Shown here: piece by piece, positions 7,725-15,522 of the stretch | Position numbering within the stretch: the first letter of the stretch is position 1 | Layout: each line of letters begins with the position of its first letter | Source of the DNA: JAKJGV01 sp964617565 | GTDB taxonomy: Bacteria; Verrucomicrobiota; Kiritimatiellia; CAIQIC01; JAGNIJ01 | Reading direction: 5' to 3' | Assembly: GCA_964617565.1 (NCBI GenBank) | Contig: CAZTYH010000063.1 | Location: forward strand, 1-19,695 | DNA length: 19,695 nt | The notes under the pieces: model-generated | The model's database searches: none | What the model saw: only the letters and a program-made list of their open reading frames with translations | Told to the model about the DNA's origin: nothing | Program-made: the position numbers and the translations under genes

Positions 7725-9239
7725 ATGGAGTCCGACGCCCCTTCGTCCGGTCAGCAGCCCCGCTATGAGATCCGATCAATGATCGGTTCCGGCGGCGCAG
7801 GAAAAGTATTCAAAGCGTGGGACTCATCCCTTCGCCGGTTCGTAGCGATCAAGCGTTTCGGCGCCGAGTACGGAGCCCATTCGTCCGAAGATGAGCGCGG
7901 CTGGCGCGAGGCCATGACGCTGGCCTCCATTCAGCATCCGAACATTCTCACGGTGTTCGATTTCGGAGTGGATGCGGAGGGGCCCTATGTCATTACCGAA
8001 TTCCTTGAGGGCGAGACGCTGGATGTGATCACGGAGCGTGGGGTGTTTCCCGTCAAGCCATTCCGGGAACTGGTGAAGCAGACGCTCGAAGGATTGATTG
8101 CCGCTCATCAAATCGGGCTGATCCATCGCGACATCAAGCCGCAGAACATCATGGGCATGCAGCTCGCGAGTGGCGCGCTGCAGTTCAAGATCCTCGACTT
8201 CGGTTTGGCGAAAATCCTGCAGGAGCCGCAGGTGCAGACGATGGTGGGAAATCAAACCATTGTCGGCTCGATTTTTTACATCACGCCCGAGCAGCTCTCC
8301 CGCAGGCCCGTGGATGAGCGGAGCGACCTGTACGCGATGGGTTGCGTGTACTATTACGCGCTGACGGGCAAGCAGGCGTTCGAAGGCAATAGTATCACCG
8401 AGATCATCACGGCCCACATCAAGCATCGCGTTGCGTCACTGCATCAAAGACGGCCCGATTTGCAGCAGGCAGTGTGCGATTGGGTGATGAAGCTCATGAA
8501 CGCACAACCGGAGCACCGGTTTCAGACGGCGGTGGAGGCGTTGACGGCGTTTCAGCGAATCCCGGTGGGCAAAACAATAATGATTTCAAGCAAGTCTTCT
8601 CCGATCAAGTTGCCGGAGGAGACGGCTCCCGCGCCGCCACCCCCGCCACCCCCTGAAGAGACCCCTGCATCTGTTGTAGCGCCGGCTAAAAAGAATCGGC
8701 TCCCAGCCATCATCAGCAGTGCGCTTCTTGTCCTGGTGTTGGCAGTGCTGGGAATTCGCAGCATGATGGGTGGAAAGGAGTCGCCTTCGACAACGACGGT
8801 TCCTGCGCCTGCGCCGGTTGCTTCACAGCCGCCGCCTGCGCCGATGCCCCTGCCGGCGGCCAGGGCACCGACGGCTGTTGCGCCGACAGCCAAAGCCACG
8901 CCGGACCTTTCGGAATTCGCGATCACGGCCGAGATTGTTCAAGCTACAGATCAAGCCAAATTGCGCGGGTGGGTCGGTCGCGAAGCGGCGCTTCGCGGCC
9001 GCGTTACGGGTGTGCGCAGTCGCGGGGAAGAAATGTTTATTGATTTTGAAGGGGTCGAAAATCGCGTGGTCAGCCTGTCGCTGCCTCTTTCCAAGGATGA
9101 TCGCACGACCCAACTCCGGAAAGCTCGAAACTACAAAGACCAGATGATTTGCGTGCAGGGCCGGGTGGAGGAGCGGGACGGCGCCATCGTTGTAGTCGGG
9201 CGTGATCTCCGCCAACTGGATATCCTGCCGCCGCTCTGA
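7725..9239 (+). CDS. Transmembrane Hanks-type Ser/Thr protein kinase with extracytoplasmic OB-fold-like domain
   Basis: A complete 504-residue membrane kinase. The catalytic domain (about 13-277) has the glycine loop GSGGAGKV (21-28), VAIK lysine K43, a candidate helix-C Glu E62, the catalytic loop HRDIKPQN (134-141), DFG (158-160) and a TPE in place of APE (about 187-189), so it should be active. A proline-rich linker (301-325) leads to one transmembrane helix (about 326-347), another Pro/Ala-rich stretch, and a C-terminal domain (about 395-504) with alternating beta strands (ALRGRVTGV, MICVQGRVEE, AIVVVGRDL) suggestive of an OB fold. By topology that domain is extracytoplasmic and could sense a ligand; PASTA repeats are absent. 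The start is supported by GAAGG just upstream. It is divergent from the polymer operon and 23 bp ahead of the dus gene. Its substrates are unknown, and a role in controlling the operon is only a possibility from position. Confidence 0.88.
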   Translation: MESDAPSSGQQPRYEIRSMIGSGGAGKVFKAWDSSLRRFVAIKRFGAEYGAHSSEDERGWREAMTLASIQHPNILTVFDFGVDAEGPYVITEFLEGETLDVITERGVFPVKPFRELVKQTLEGLIAAHQIGLIHRDIKPQNIMGMQLASGALQFKILDFGLAKILQEPQVQTMVGNQTIVGSIFYITPEQLSRRPVDERSDLYAMGCVYYYALTGKQAFEGNSITEIITAHIKHRVASLHQRRPDLQQAVCDWVMKLMNAQPEHRFQTAVEALTAFQRIPVGKTIMISSKSSPIKLPEETAPAPPPPPPPEETPASVVAPAKKNRLPAIISSALLVLVLAVLGIRSMMGGKESPSTTTVPAPAPVASQPPPAPMPLPAARAPTAVAPTAKATPDLSEFAITAEIVQATDQAKLRGWVGREAALRGRVTGVRSRGEEMFIDFEGVENRVVSLSLPLSKDDRTTQLRKARNYKDQMICVQGRVEERDGAIVVVGRDLRQLDILPPL

Positions 9240-9262
9240 ACCGGAGAGCCTGTCGGCCGCGA

Positions 9263-10255
9263 ATGACACTCATGAATCAACCTCTTCAGCTCGGTGATGT
9301 CAGGTTGGAGAGCCCGGTGCTGATGGCCCCCATGGCGGGCTATACCGATCTGCCTTTTCGAGTCGGGCTCCGTTCGCTCGGAGGGGTCGGCCTTGCGTTC
9401 ACCGAAATGCTTTGTCCGGACACGCTCCTGCACGGCAAGCCTTCGTCCGTGAATCCCCTGGTGGCGACCAGCCCGGAAGATCAACCGCTGGGCTACCAGG
9501 TTTATGGAAAGGATCCCTCCCTCGTTGCGCGAGCCGCAAAATGGGTGGAGGACTACGGCGCGCGGCTTGTGGATATCAACATGGGCTGTCCGCAGAAGCA
9601 GCTCTCGGCCAAGGGGCGCGGCGCGGGGCTGCTTCGCACGCCGGACCTCGCGGTGGAGATTGTTCGACACGTACGCGAAAGCGTACGCATTCCAGTGACC
9701 GTGAAGCTGCGGCTGGGGTGGGACAACACGGAAACGGCGGCGGCGTTGGCGGCGAGGTTCGAGGATTTAGGCGTCGCGGCGGTCACCGTGCACGGGCGCA
9801 CGCGCACTCAGGGCTTCTCCGGCACCGTCAACTTGGACGCGATCCGGCAGGTGGTTGAGTCCGTGAAGACGATTCCGGTGATCGCGAACGGCGACGTGGT
9901 GTCTGTTGCGACCGCGCGTGAGATGTTTGAGCGGACGAAGTGCGCGGGCGTCATGCTTGGCCGCGAGCCGCTGAAGAATCCGTGGCTCATCCGCGATATC
10001 GCGCGCGACCTGCGCGGCGAGCCGCCGTTGCCGCCGCCCTCCATGGAGGAGCGCGTGGAATTCATGACGAAGCATTTCGAGCGGTTGCTGGCCTTCTCGG
10101 GCGAGCCAGTGGCCGTCGTCCGTTTCCGCAAATGGATCCGCCTATATATGCGCGGCGTTCCGATTGATCGCGCGCGGCTCGCGCGCCTGATGCAGATCAC
10201 GACCGCGGAAGACTGGCGGCGGGAAGTGCCACGCGCGTTGGTCAATCATGGATGA
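9263..10255 (+). CDS. dusB: tRNA-dihydrouridine synthase (DusB type)
   Basis: A flavoenzyme that reduces specific uridines of tRNA to dihydrouridine using NAD(P)H. The 330-residue protein has the usual Dus length and motifs: MAPMAGYTD at the start of the FMN-binding TIM barrel, DINMGCPQKQ with the catalytic Cys, VKLRLGW, TVHGRTRTQGFSG, IANGDV and CAGVMLGR near the phosphate-binding end, then the helical tRNA-binding C-terminal domain. The motif set fits the DusB branch better than DusA or DusC. The start may be 9263 or the in-frame ATG at 9272; only a distant GGAGAG (9242-9247) serves as a ribosome site. It follows the kinase by 23 bp and is probably co-transcribed, with no obvious functional link. 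It converges with the permease gene, leaving 18 bp between stops. Confidence 0.92.
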   Translation: MTLMNQPLQLGDVRLESPVLMAPMAGYTDLPFRVGLRSLGGVGLAFTEMLCPDTLLHGKPSSVNPLVATSPEDQPLGYQVYGKDPSLVARAAKWVEDYGARLVDINMGCPQKQLSAKGRGAGLLRTPDLAVEIVRHVRESVRIPVTVKLRLGWDNTETAAALAARFEDLGVAAVTVHGRTRTQGFSGTVNLDAIRQVVESVKTIPVIANGDVVSVATAREMFERTKCAGVMLGREPLKNPWLIRDIARDLRGEPPLPPPSMEERVEFMTKHFERLLAFSGEPVAVVRFRKWIRLYMRGVPIDRARLARLMQITTAEDWRREVPRALVNHG

Positions 10256-10273
10256 ATTTGTCGAGTCGTTGTT

Positions 10274-11971
10274 TTATCCCTTCATCCCGGTCAGGGTGAC
10301 GCCCTGGATGAAGTACTTCTGCGCGAAGAAGAAGATCACGACAACGGGCAGCGTCATCAGCAGCGAGCCCGCCATCATCATTCCGTAATTTGCGCCGGCT
10401 TGCACGTTGAACGCGTAGAGGCCGAGCGAGAGCGGGTAGAGACGCTGGTCGGCGAGGTAGATCAGCGGGCCCATGAAGTCGTTCCAGACCCCCATGAATG
10501 TGAAGATCGCGATGCAGGCAAGCGTCGGCTTGATCAGCGGCATGATCACATACCAGTAGATTTGCAGGAAGTTGCACCCGTCCATCCGCGCTGCGTCTTC
10601 AAGATCGCGCGGGATGCCCTTCATGAACTGGCGCAGCAGGAAAATATTGAATGCGTTGCCGAAGAAGCTGACCACCCAGAGCGGCTTGAGCGTGTTGTAC
10701 CAGCCGAGATATTTCACGATGAGGAAGTAGGGGATCATGGTGACCTGCGGGGGAATCATCATCGTCGCCAGCATGACCCCGAACGAAAGGTTGCGGCCCG
10801 GCCATTGCAGGCGGGCGAACGCGTACGCGACGAGCGAACAGGAAATGATGTTCCCGAGGATGTTCAGCAGCACCAGGAATACGCTGGTGGCGGTGTAGCG
10901 CCAGAACGGAATGTAATCCAGCGCGCCGCGATAGTTTCGCTGGATTTTCGCCCACCATGCGCCGAGCCGCGTGTTGCGGCGCAGGATCATGGTGACCTTG
11001 ACCTGGTCGGGCCGCGACTCGTATTGCGGCCCGGCGTCGTGCTCGTGCATCGGGACCCAGAGCCGGATCTTGTTGGATTCGTCGTCCGGCCCGTATTCCT
11101 GAAGCGTCACCGTGGCCCATTGGAAGTTGCCCAGGTGTTCGGGCCGTGCGCCGCGCAGCAGGCGGCCATTCTTTTCCATGAAGAACTCGACCCTGTGCCA
11201 AGAATCGTCCGGCCGCATGAACAACTGGATGCGGTACAAGCGGTCGGCGCGAAACGGCAATTCGATGATCCGGGTCAGCCGGATCTCGTCTCCTGTTTTG
11301 TCGCGGAAATCGTAAACGAGATCCGCGTAGCGGCTGCTTTCATCGGTGCGTTCCGCAAAGTGGGCGGGCGCATTGCCGGAAACGGACCAGAAGGAGGACA
11401 GCGGCTCGTCTTCCGTCACGTCCACTTCTTCGAGATCGAAACTGCGGACGCGGACGGCTGCAAAGCTGAGGTGGCGGTACACGCGGCCGGCCCCGTCGGC
11501 GAGCAGGTCCGGGGTGACCCGCTCGCGCACGGCCTCGATCCGCTCGGCCGGCAGCGCGGTCCAGACGGATTGGGGGAGCGTCTGTTGCAGGCGGCGGTAG
11601 ATGCCGGGGGCGATGATGTCTGCCGCGTCGTCGAGTCCATCGGTTTCCGGCGGGACAGGCAAGGCGGTTTCGCGCACGATTTCACGCAGGACGGGCTCGA
11701 GTTCCCGGTACGAGTCGTCGGACGGATCAGGATAATAGTGGCGATCCAGATACGGAGAGGCCTCGGCGGGAACCGGGCGCATGGGCAGCAGCGTGATGCG
11801 CTCGCCGAACATCTCGCGATCCACCTTGAAACTGGTGCCGATCATCCAGACGAACGGCAGGGTGAAGACGACCGAGCCGCCGAGCAGCAGGCCATAGATA
11901 AGCAGCACGCGCGCGAGGGCATTGAGCCGCCTCGCCGCTGTGTCTATTCTCGCCTGTTGTTCCTTCTTCAT
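10274..11971 (-). CDS. MalG-like carbohydrate ABC transporter permease with large periplasmic insertion
   Basis: Second permease chain of a sugar-type ABC importer (CUT1, binding-protein-dependent transport family). The 565-residue form has a first membrane helix near 21-43, then about 300 residues that would lie in the periplasm, then five more helices. The ATPase-coupling EAA loop is clear: EDAARMDGCNF followed by IMPLIKP, with the conserved Gly and Pro. MalG homologues are normally 275-300 residues long, so the insertion doubles the protein. The first part of the insertion is helical and acidic; the second is beta-rich (SFWSVSGNAP to RLWVPMHEH) and resembles a jelly-roll carbohydrate-binding module. 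The ATG at 11971 is chosen because the stretch up to the alternative ATG at 12007 consists of a short dispersed repeat and would overlap the preceding gene. No ATPase gene is in the window, so a shared MsmK/UgpC-type ATPase is presumed. Confidence 0.85.
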   Translation of the reverse strand: MKKEQQARIDTAARRLNALARVLLIYGLLLGGSVVFTLPFVWMIGTSFKVDREMFGERITLLPMRPVPAEASPYLDRHYYPDPSDDSYRELEPVLREIVRETALPVPPETDGLDDAADIIAPGIYRRLQQTLPQSVWTALPAERIEAVRERVTPDLLADGAGRVYRHLSFAAVRVRSFDLEEVDVTEDEPLSSFWSVSGNAPAHFAERTDESSRYADLVYDFRDKTGDEIRLTRIIELPFRADRLYRIQLFMRPDDSWHRVEFFMEKNGRLLRGARPEHLGNFQWATVTLQEYGPDDESNKIRLWVPMHEHDAGPQYESRPDQVKVTMILRRNTRLGAWWAKIQRNYRGALDYIPFWRYTATSVFLVLLNILGNIISCSLVAYAFARLQWPGRNLSFGVMLATMMIPPQVTMIPYFLIVKYLGWYNTLKPLWVVSFFGNAFNIFLLRQFMKGIPRDLEDAARMDGCNFLQIYWYVIMPLIKPTLACIAIFTFMGVWNDFMGPLIYLADQRLYPLSLGLYAFNVQAGANYGMMMAGSLLMTLPVVVIFFFAQKYFIQGVTLTGMKG

Positions 11972-11974
11972 CAC

Positions 11975-11988
11975 TTCAATGTTCGATG
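11975..11988 (-). repeat. Heptamer-type short repeat between the two ABC genes
   Basis: On the minus strand CATCGAA is followed directly by CATTGAA. With the preceding bases this gives GAAACATCGAACATT, which differs from the element at the NSS stop codon (GAAACGTCGAACGTT) at only two positions. It lies in the 22-nt gap between the fusion permease stop and the chosen MalG-like start. Confidence 0.45.
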
Positions 11989-11993
11989 TTTCT

Positions 11994-14773
11994 TCATTCC
12001 CCCTCATAATGCACCCATCGCTGGGAGAATTTCATCTGCAGCGCGGTCAGCACGAGCACGATCAGGAAAAGGAACCACGCCATGGNNNNNNNNNNNNNNN
12101 NNNNNNNNNNNNNNNNNNNNNNNNNNNNNNNNNNNNNNNNNNNNNNNNNNNNNNNNNNNNNNNNNNNNNNNNNNNNNNNNNNNNNTTCATCTGCAGCGCG
12201 GTCAGCACGAGCACGATCAGGAAAAGGAACCACGCCATGGCCGCGGCGTATCCCATGTGGAGGTAGCGGAAAGCGTTGTTGAAAAGGTGGTAGGCGTAGA
12301 ACAGCGTTGAGTTGACGGGGCCGCCCTGTGTCATGATGAACGCCTGCGTGAATATCTGGAACGTGCCGATGAGGCCCATGACGAGATTGAAGAAGATATA
12401 GGGCGTGAGCATCGGGAGCGTGATGTAGATGAATTTCTGCCACGTGCCTGCGCCGTCAATTTCGGCGGCTTCGTAGTAGCTTTGGCTGATCCCTTTGAGC
12501 CCGGCGAGCCAGATGATCATGCCGCCGCCCGCGCCCCAGAGCCCCATCAGGATCAGCGCCCATTTGCTGGTGTGCTCGTCCTGCAGCCAGTGCGGACCCT
12601 GGATGCCGATGGCGGCGAGGAGTCCGTTGAGCAGTCCGCTTTGCGGATTGAAAATCCAGATCCACAGGATGCTGGAGGCGACAGCGGGCACGATGCTGGG
12701 CAGGTAGAAGAGCGTGCGCCACACGGCGACGCCGCGGATTTTGAGGTTGAGCAGCAGCGCGATGCCAAGTCCGAGCGCCATGCCGAGCGGGATGCCGACG
12801 ACCATGAAGACGGTGTTGTAGAGTGACTTCCAGAACAGCTCGTCGCCGCGCAGCATGAAGAGATAGTTGCGCAGGCCGGTGAACACCGCCGGGTTCAGCA
12901 CGTCGTAGCGGCAGAAGCTGATGATGATGGAGAAGAGCAGCGGGCCTCCGGTGAAGATGATGAACCCCGCGATCCAGGGCATGGCGCAGATCACACCGTC
13001 TTTCCATTGCGACCGGAAATAGGAGCCCTGGCTGCCTTCCATGACGCTGGCGGACATCTCTTCCTCGCCGGTGAAGAATCGCGCGAGCGTGGAGCGGTCG
13101 TGCCGTGATTTGCGCGGGCGCGTATCGCGGTAATAAATGCCGCCGATTGCGGCGACCACGAGGAGCCCGTACAGCCAGAAGAACCAGCTCCAGCTTGCGA
13201 TCGCGATCCCTTTGGGCGGCGACAGGATTATGTCAAGGTCGCGCTGCACGATGGCCGTGTAATAATCGAGCGCATCACGGGAAGATTTCTTTCCGAAAAT
13301 AGCGTCTTCCATGGCCCATATCTGCGCGTTCCAGAGTTTCTGGCCGACCGGCGTCACGGGGCGGTACCGCGAATCTTCCAGCAGGTCGTTGAACACGCGC
13401 ATGGCCTGTTTGAATTTCGGCTCGAGGTTTGGATTGTTGAGTACGAATTCTTCATACACCCATTCGTTCTGTTCGCGGTTCGGATACTGGCGCGGGATGA
13501 ACGGGCGGCCCTGGCTGAGGTAGGTGAAGTTTTCCGATGCCATCATGATTTCCAGCGCGCGGCGGCTGGCGAGGAATCGGATCAGTTCCCACGCGCCGTC
13601 TTTCTGTTGCGACGTGGAGGGAATCGCGTAGGCCCAGCCGCCGACCCACGAGATTGGGCGTCGTCCTTTCTCAAGTTCGCGCGCGGGCATGGGCGGTGGC
13701 GCGGCGCCGAGGTTCAGGTCGCGGCCGTAAAAGGCGAGCGCGGACATGATCCAGACGCCGTCTATTTTCATGGCGACCTTGCCCATGATGAAGGGGTCGA
13801 GTTCGCCGCCCTGGAACGTGGTCTGGAAGCCGTAGACTTCCTTTGCGCCGCCGAGCTTCTCGTAGATGCGCGTCATGAAATCGAGTGCGTAGGCGATGTG
13901 GGGATCGTTCAGCGTGCAGTGCCTTCCCACGGCGTCCATGAACTCGCCGCCCGCCTGCCAGCCGTAGAGGTAGAGCCACGAGTTTCCGTAGTTCGGGATG
14001 AAGCCGATGGTCTGGATGCGGCCGCGGTCATCGCGCTCGGTCATGCGGACCGCCATTTCCTCCAGCTCCTCCCACGTGCGGGGCGGGCGCGCTTCGCCGC
14101 GCTCATCCACAAACCCATGCCGGATGAGCATATCCTTATTATATAGGAGCACGCGGTTGTCGGCGTTGTTGGGGATGCCGTAGAGGCCGGAGTCGCCGGA
14201 GAGCGGGTCGCGATAAACGGCTTCCTCCCAGCAGGACGCGTAGTAGTCCTCCTCGCGGACGGGCTTGATGGCGGAGAGCGCGATGGCTCCTCGCGCGCGC
14301 GGCGGTTCGTCGAGCGCGCCGGGCCATGGCGGGAGTGCGCTGCTTCCGCCCTGTTGCCATGCATTCCACGCATCGAGATCGCGCGCCACGTATTCGTCGA
14401 GTTTCGTGAACGCGCCGCGCGCGGCCCATTCACTGATCGCGAACCGGTCGAAGAAAACGACGTCGGGCGGCATTCCGCCGGCGAGGCTGACGAGGAATCG
14501 CGTAGGATCTTCTGTCTGGTTTCGCGACGCATTCTGGCCGGAGATGACGCGGTACACCGGATAGGAAGGGTCTGCGCGATGGCGTTCCTCGCTGAGGCGT
14601 TCGAATTCGCGGATCGCGTCTTCCATCGCGCCCTGGATCGGCCCGGCCGGACCCATGAAAGTGATCTCCACGGCGCCGTCCGCTTCCTGTTTCACCGCTT
14701 GCTGCGGCGCCAGGAACCACAACACGGAGAGCAGCAGTGCGCCCCAGAATGCTCCTTTGATCCATCCGCTCAT
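11994..14773 (-). CDS. Solute-binding protein fused to MalF-like ABC permease (interrupted by a false assembly gap)
   Basis: A single chain carrying both the periplasmic receptor and one channel subunit of a carbohydrate-type importer. After collapsing the duplicated gap flanks it is 874 residues. Residues 1-22 form a signal-anchor. Residues 30-515 are a family-1 extracellular solute-binding domain (FTKLDEY, GLYGIPNNADNRVLLYNKDM, the Trp-rich SWVGGWAYAIP). Residues 527-548 are a membrane helix, followed by a basic cytosolic linker. Residues 595-874 are a six-helix MalF-type permease with EAA loop YYEAAEIDGAGTW...LPMLTP (about 767-791). It ends KFSQRWVHYEGE at the TGA 11996-11994. Read literally, the 100-N gap (12086-12185) breaks the gene; the bases on each side are the same 55 bp, and removing gap plus one copy restores a frame of exactly 875 codons. 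The downstream MalG-like gene starts 22 nt later. The substrate is unknown, probably a sugar or oligosaccharide. Confidence 0.85.
12031..12085. repeat. 55-bp gap-flanking duplication, left copy (assembly overlap)
   Basis: Identical base for base to 12186-12240 on the far side of the N run. Both encode the same piece of the last permease helix (AWFLFLIVLVLTALQM), so this is best read as an unmerged contig overlap and not a biological repeat. Confidence 0.93.
12086..12185. other. Assembly gap of 100 N (probably spurious)
   Basis: Exactly 100 undetermined bases, the conventional placeholder for a gap of unknown size. The identical 55-bp flanks imply that no sequence is actually missing. Confidence 0.95.
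12186..12240. repeat. 55-bp gap-flanking duplication, right copy (assembly overlap)
   Basis: Second copy of 12031-12085, adjoining the gap directly, with no mismatch. Confidence 0.93.
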
Positions 14774-14860
14774 GTTTAGCGCTTTACCTGGATACTTTGC
14801 CGGATGAATTCGCCCGTGACAATGTTTTCCGGATCAGGCATCAATAGGCTGTCAGCAACA

Positions 14861-14866
14861 AGGAGG
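14861..14866 (+). promoter_or_regulatory. Strong Shine-Dalgarno site of the superoxide dismutase gene
   Basis: AGGAGG lies 5 nt before the ATG at 14872 and is the strongest ribosome site on the plus strand in this window, suggesting high expression. The 98-bp divergent spacer (14774-14871) shows no convincing -35/-10 pair; GTGACA at 14816-14821 is a weak candidate -35. Confidence 0.7.
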
Positions 14867-14871
14867 ACACC

Positions 14872-15422
14872 ATGGCCTATTCATTGAAGCCGTTGCCGTA
14901 CGCCTATGATGCGCTTGAGCCGCACATGGACGCGAAAACCGTCGAGATTCACCATGACAAGCATCATGCAGCGTATGTGACGAACCTAAACAAGGCGCTC
15001 GAAAAGTATCCCGAGTTGCAGTCGAAAACGATTGAACAGCTTGTCACAAACCTTGATGCGGTTCCGGAGGATATCCGGACCGCGGTGCGGAACAATGGGG
15101 GTGGAACGCTGAATCACGACCTCTATTGGGACCTGTTGTCCGCGAAAGGCGGCGGCAAGCCGTCGGGAGCGCTGGCGGATGCGATCGCGAAAAAGTTCGG
15201 CAGCTTCGAATCGTTCCAGGAAAAATTTTCAGCCACGGCGGCCGCGCAATTCGGATCCGGCTGGGGATGGCTGTGCGTGGGTGATGACGGTCAGCTTTGC
15301 GGCTGCTGTTCGACACCCGGGCACGACAGTCCGATCATGAGAGGCATTGCGAAGTGCCCGGGCAAGCCGATCCTGGTGGTGGATGTCTGGGAACACGCCT
15401 ATTACCTCAAGTTCCAGAACCG
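14872..15422 (+). CDS. Fe/Mn-family superoxide dismutase, 3' end lost in assembly gap
   Basis: Dismutes superoxide to oxygen and peroxide. The first 184 codons of an expected 200-210 are present. The N-terminal helical hairpin domain contains EIHHDKHHAAYV with ligand H27 and GGGTLNHDLYW with ligand H82. The C-terminal domain contains FGSGWGWL and DVWEHAYYLKFQN with ligands D171 and H175, so the active-site set is complete. No signal peptide is seen, so it is cytosolic. Unlike E. coli SodA, the outer-sphere Gln of the NQD motif is replaced by His (STPGHD, H151), and the residue two before D171 is Val where Mn enzymes usually have Gly and Fe enzymes Thr. Metal preference therefore cannot be assigned, and neither sodA nor sodB is given. 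Five Cys lie at 135-162. The sequence stops at the N run after Asn-Arg. Confidence 0.93.
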
Positions 15423-15522
15423 NNNNNNNNNNNNNNNNNNNNNNNNNNNNNNNNNNNNNNNNNNNNNNNNNNNNNNNNNNNNNNNNNNNNNNNNNNNNNN
15501 NNNNNNNNNNNNNNNNNNNNNN
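15423..15522. other. Assembly gap of 100 N (real missing sequence)
   Basis: Exactly 100 Ns of unknown true length. Unlike the first gap, the flanks share no overlap. Joining them directly would give an Arg-rich tail unlike any dismutase, so sequence is genuinely missing. It must contain the last 20 or so codons of the dismutase and the end of the convergent kinase-like gene. Confidence 0.95.

Noticed and set aside
12031..12240. A genuine tandem duplication or mobile-element footprint in the permease gene
   Set aside because: The copies are perfectly identical and abut a round 100-N run, and merging restores the frame, so an assembly overlap explains everything.
10400..12310. A 636-codon open frame on the plus strand opposite the MalG-like permease
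   Set aside because: It is antisense to a clear permease, runs through the N gap, and shows no recognisable domain or hydrophobic pattern. Long antisense frames are common at this GC content.
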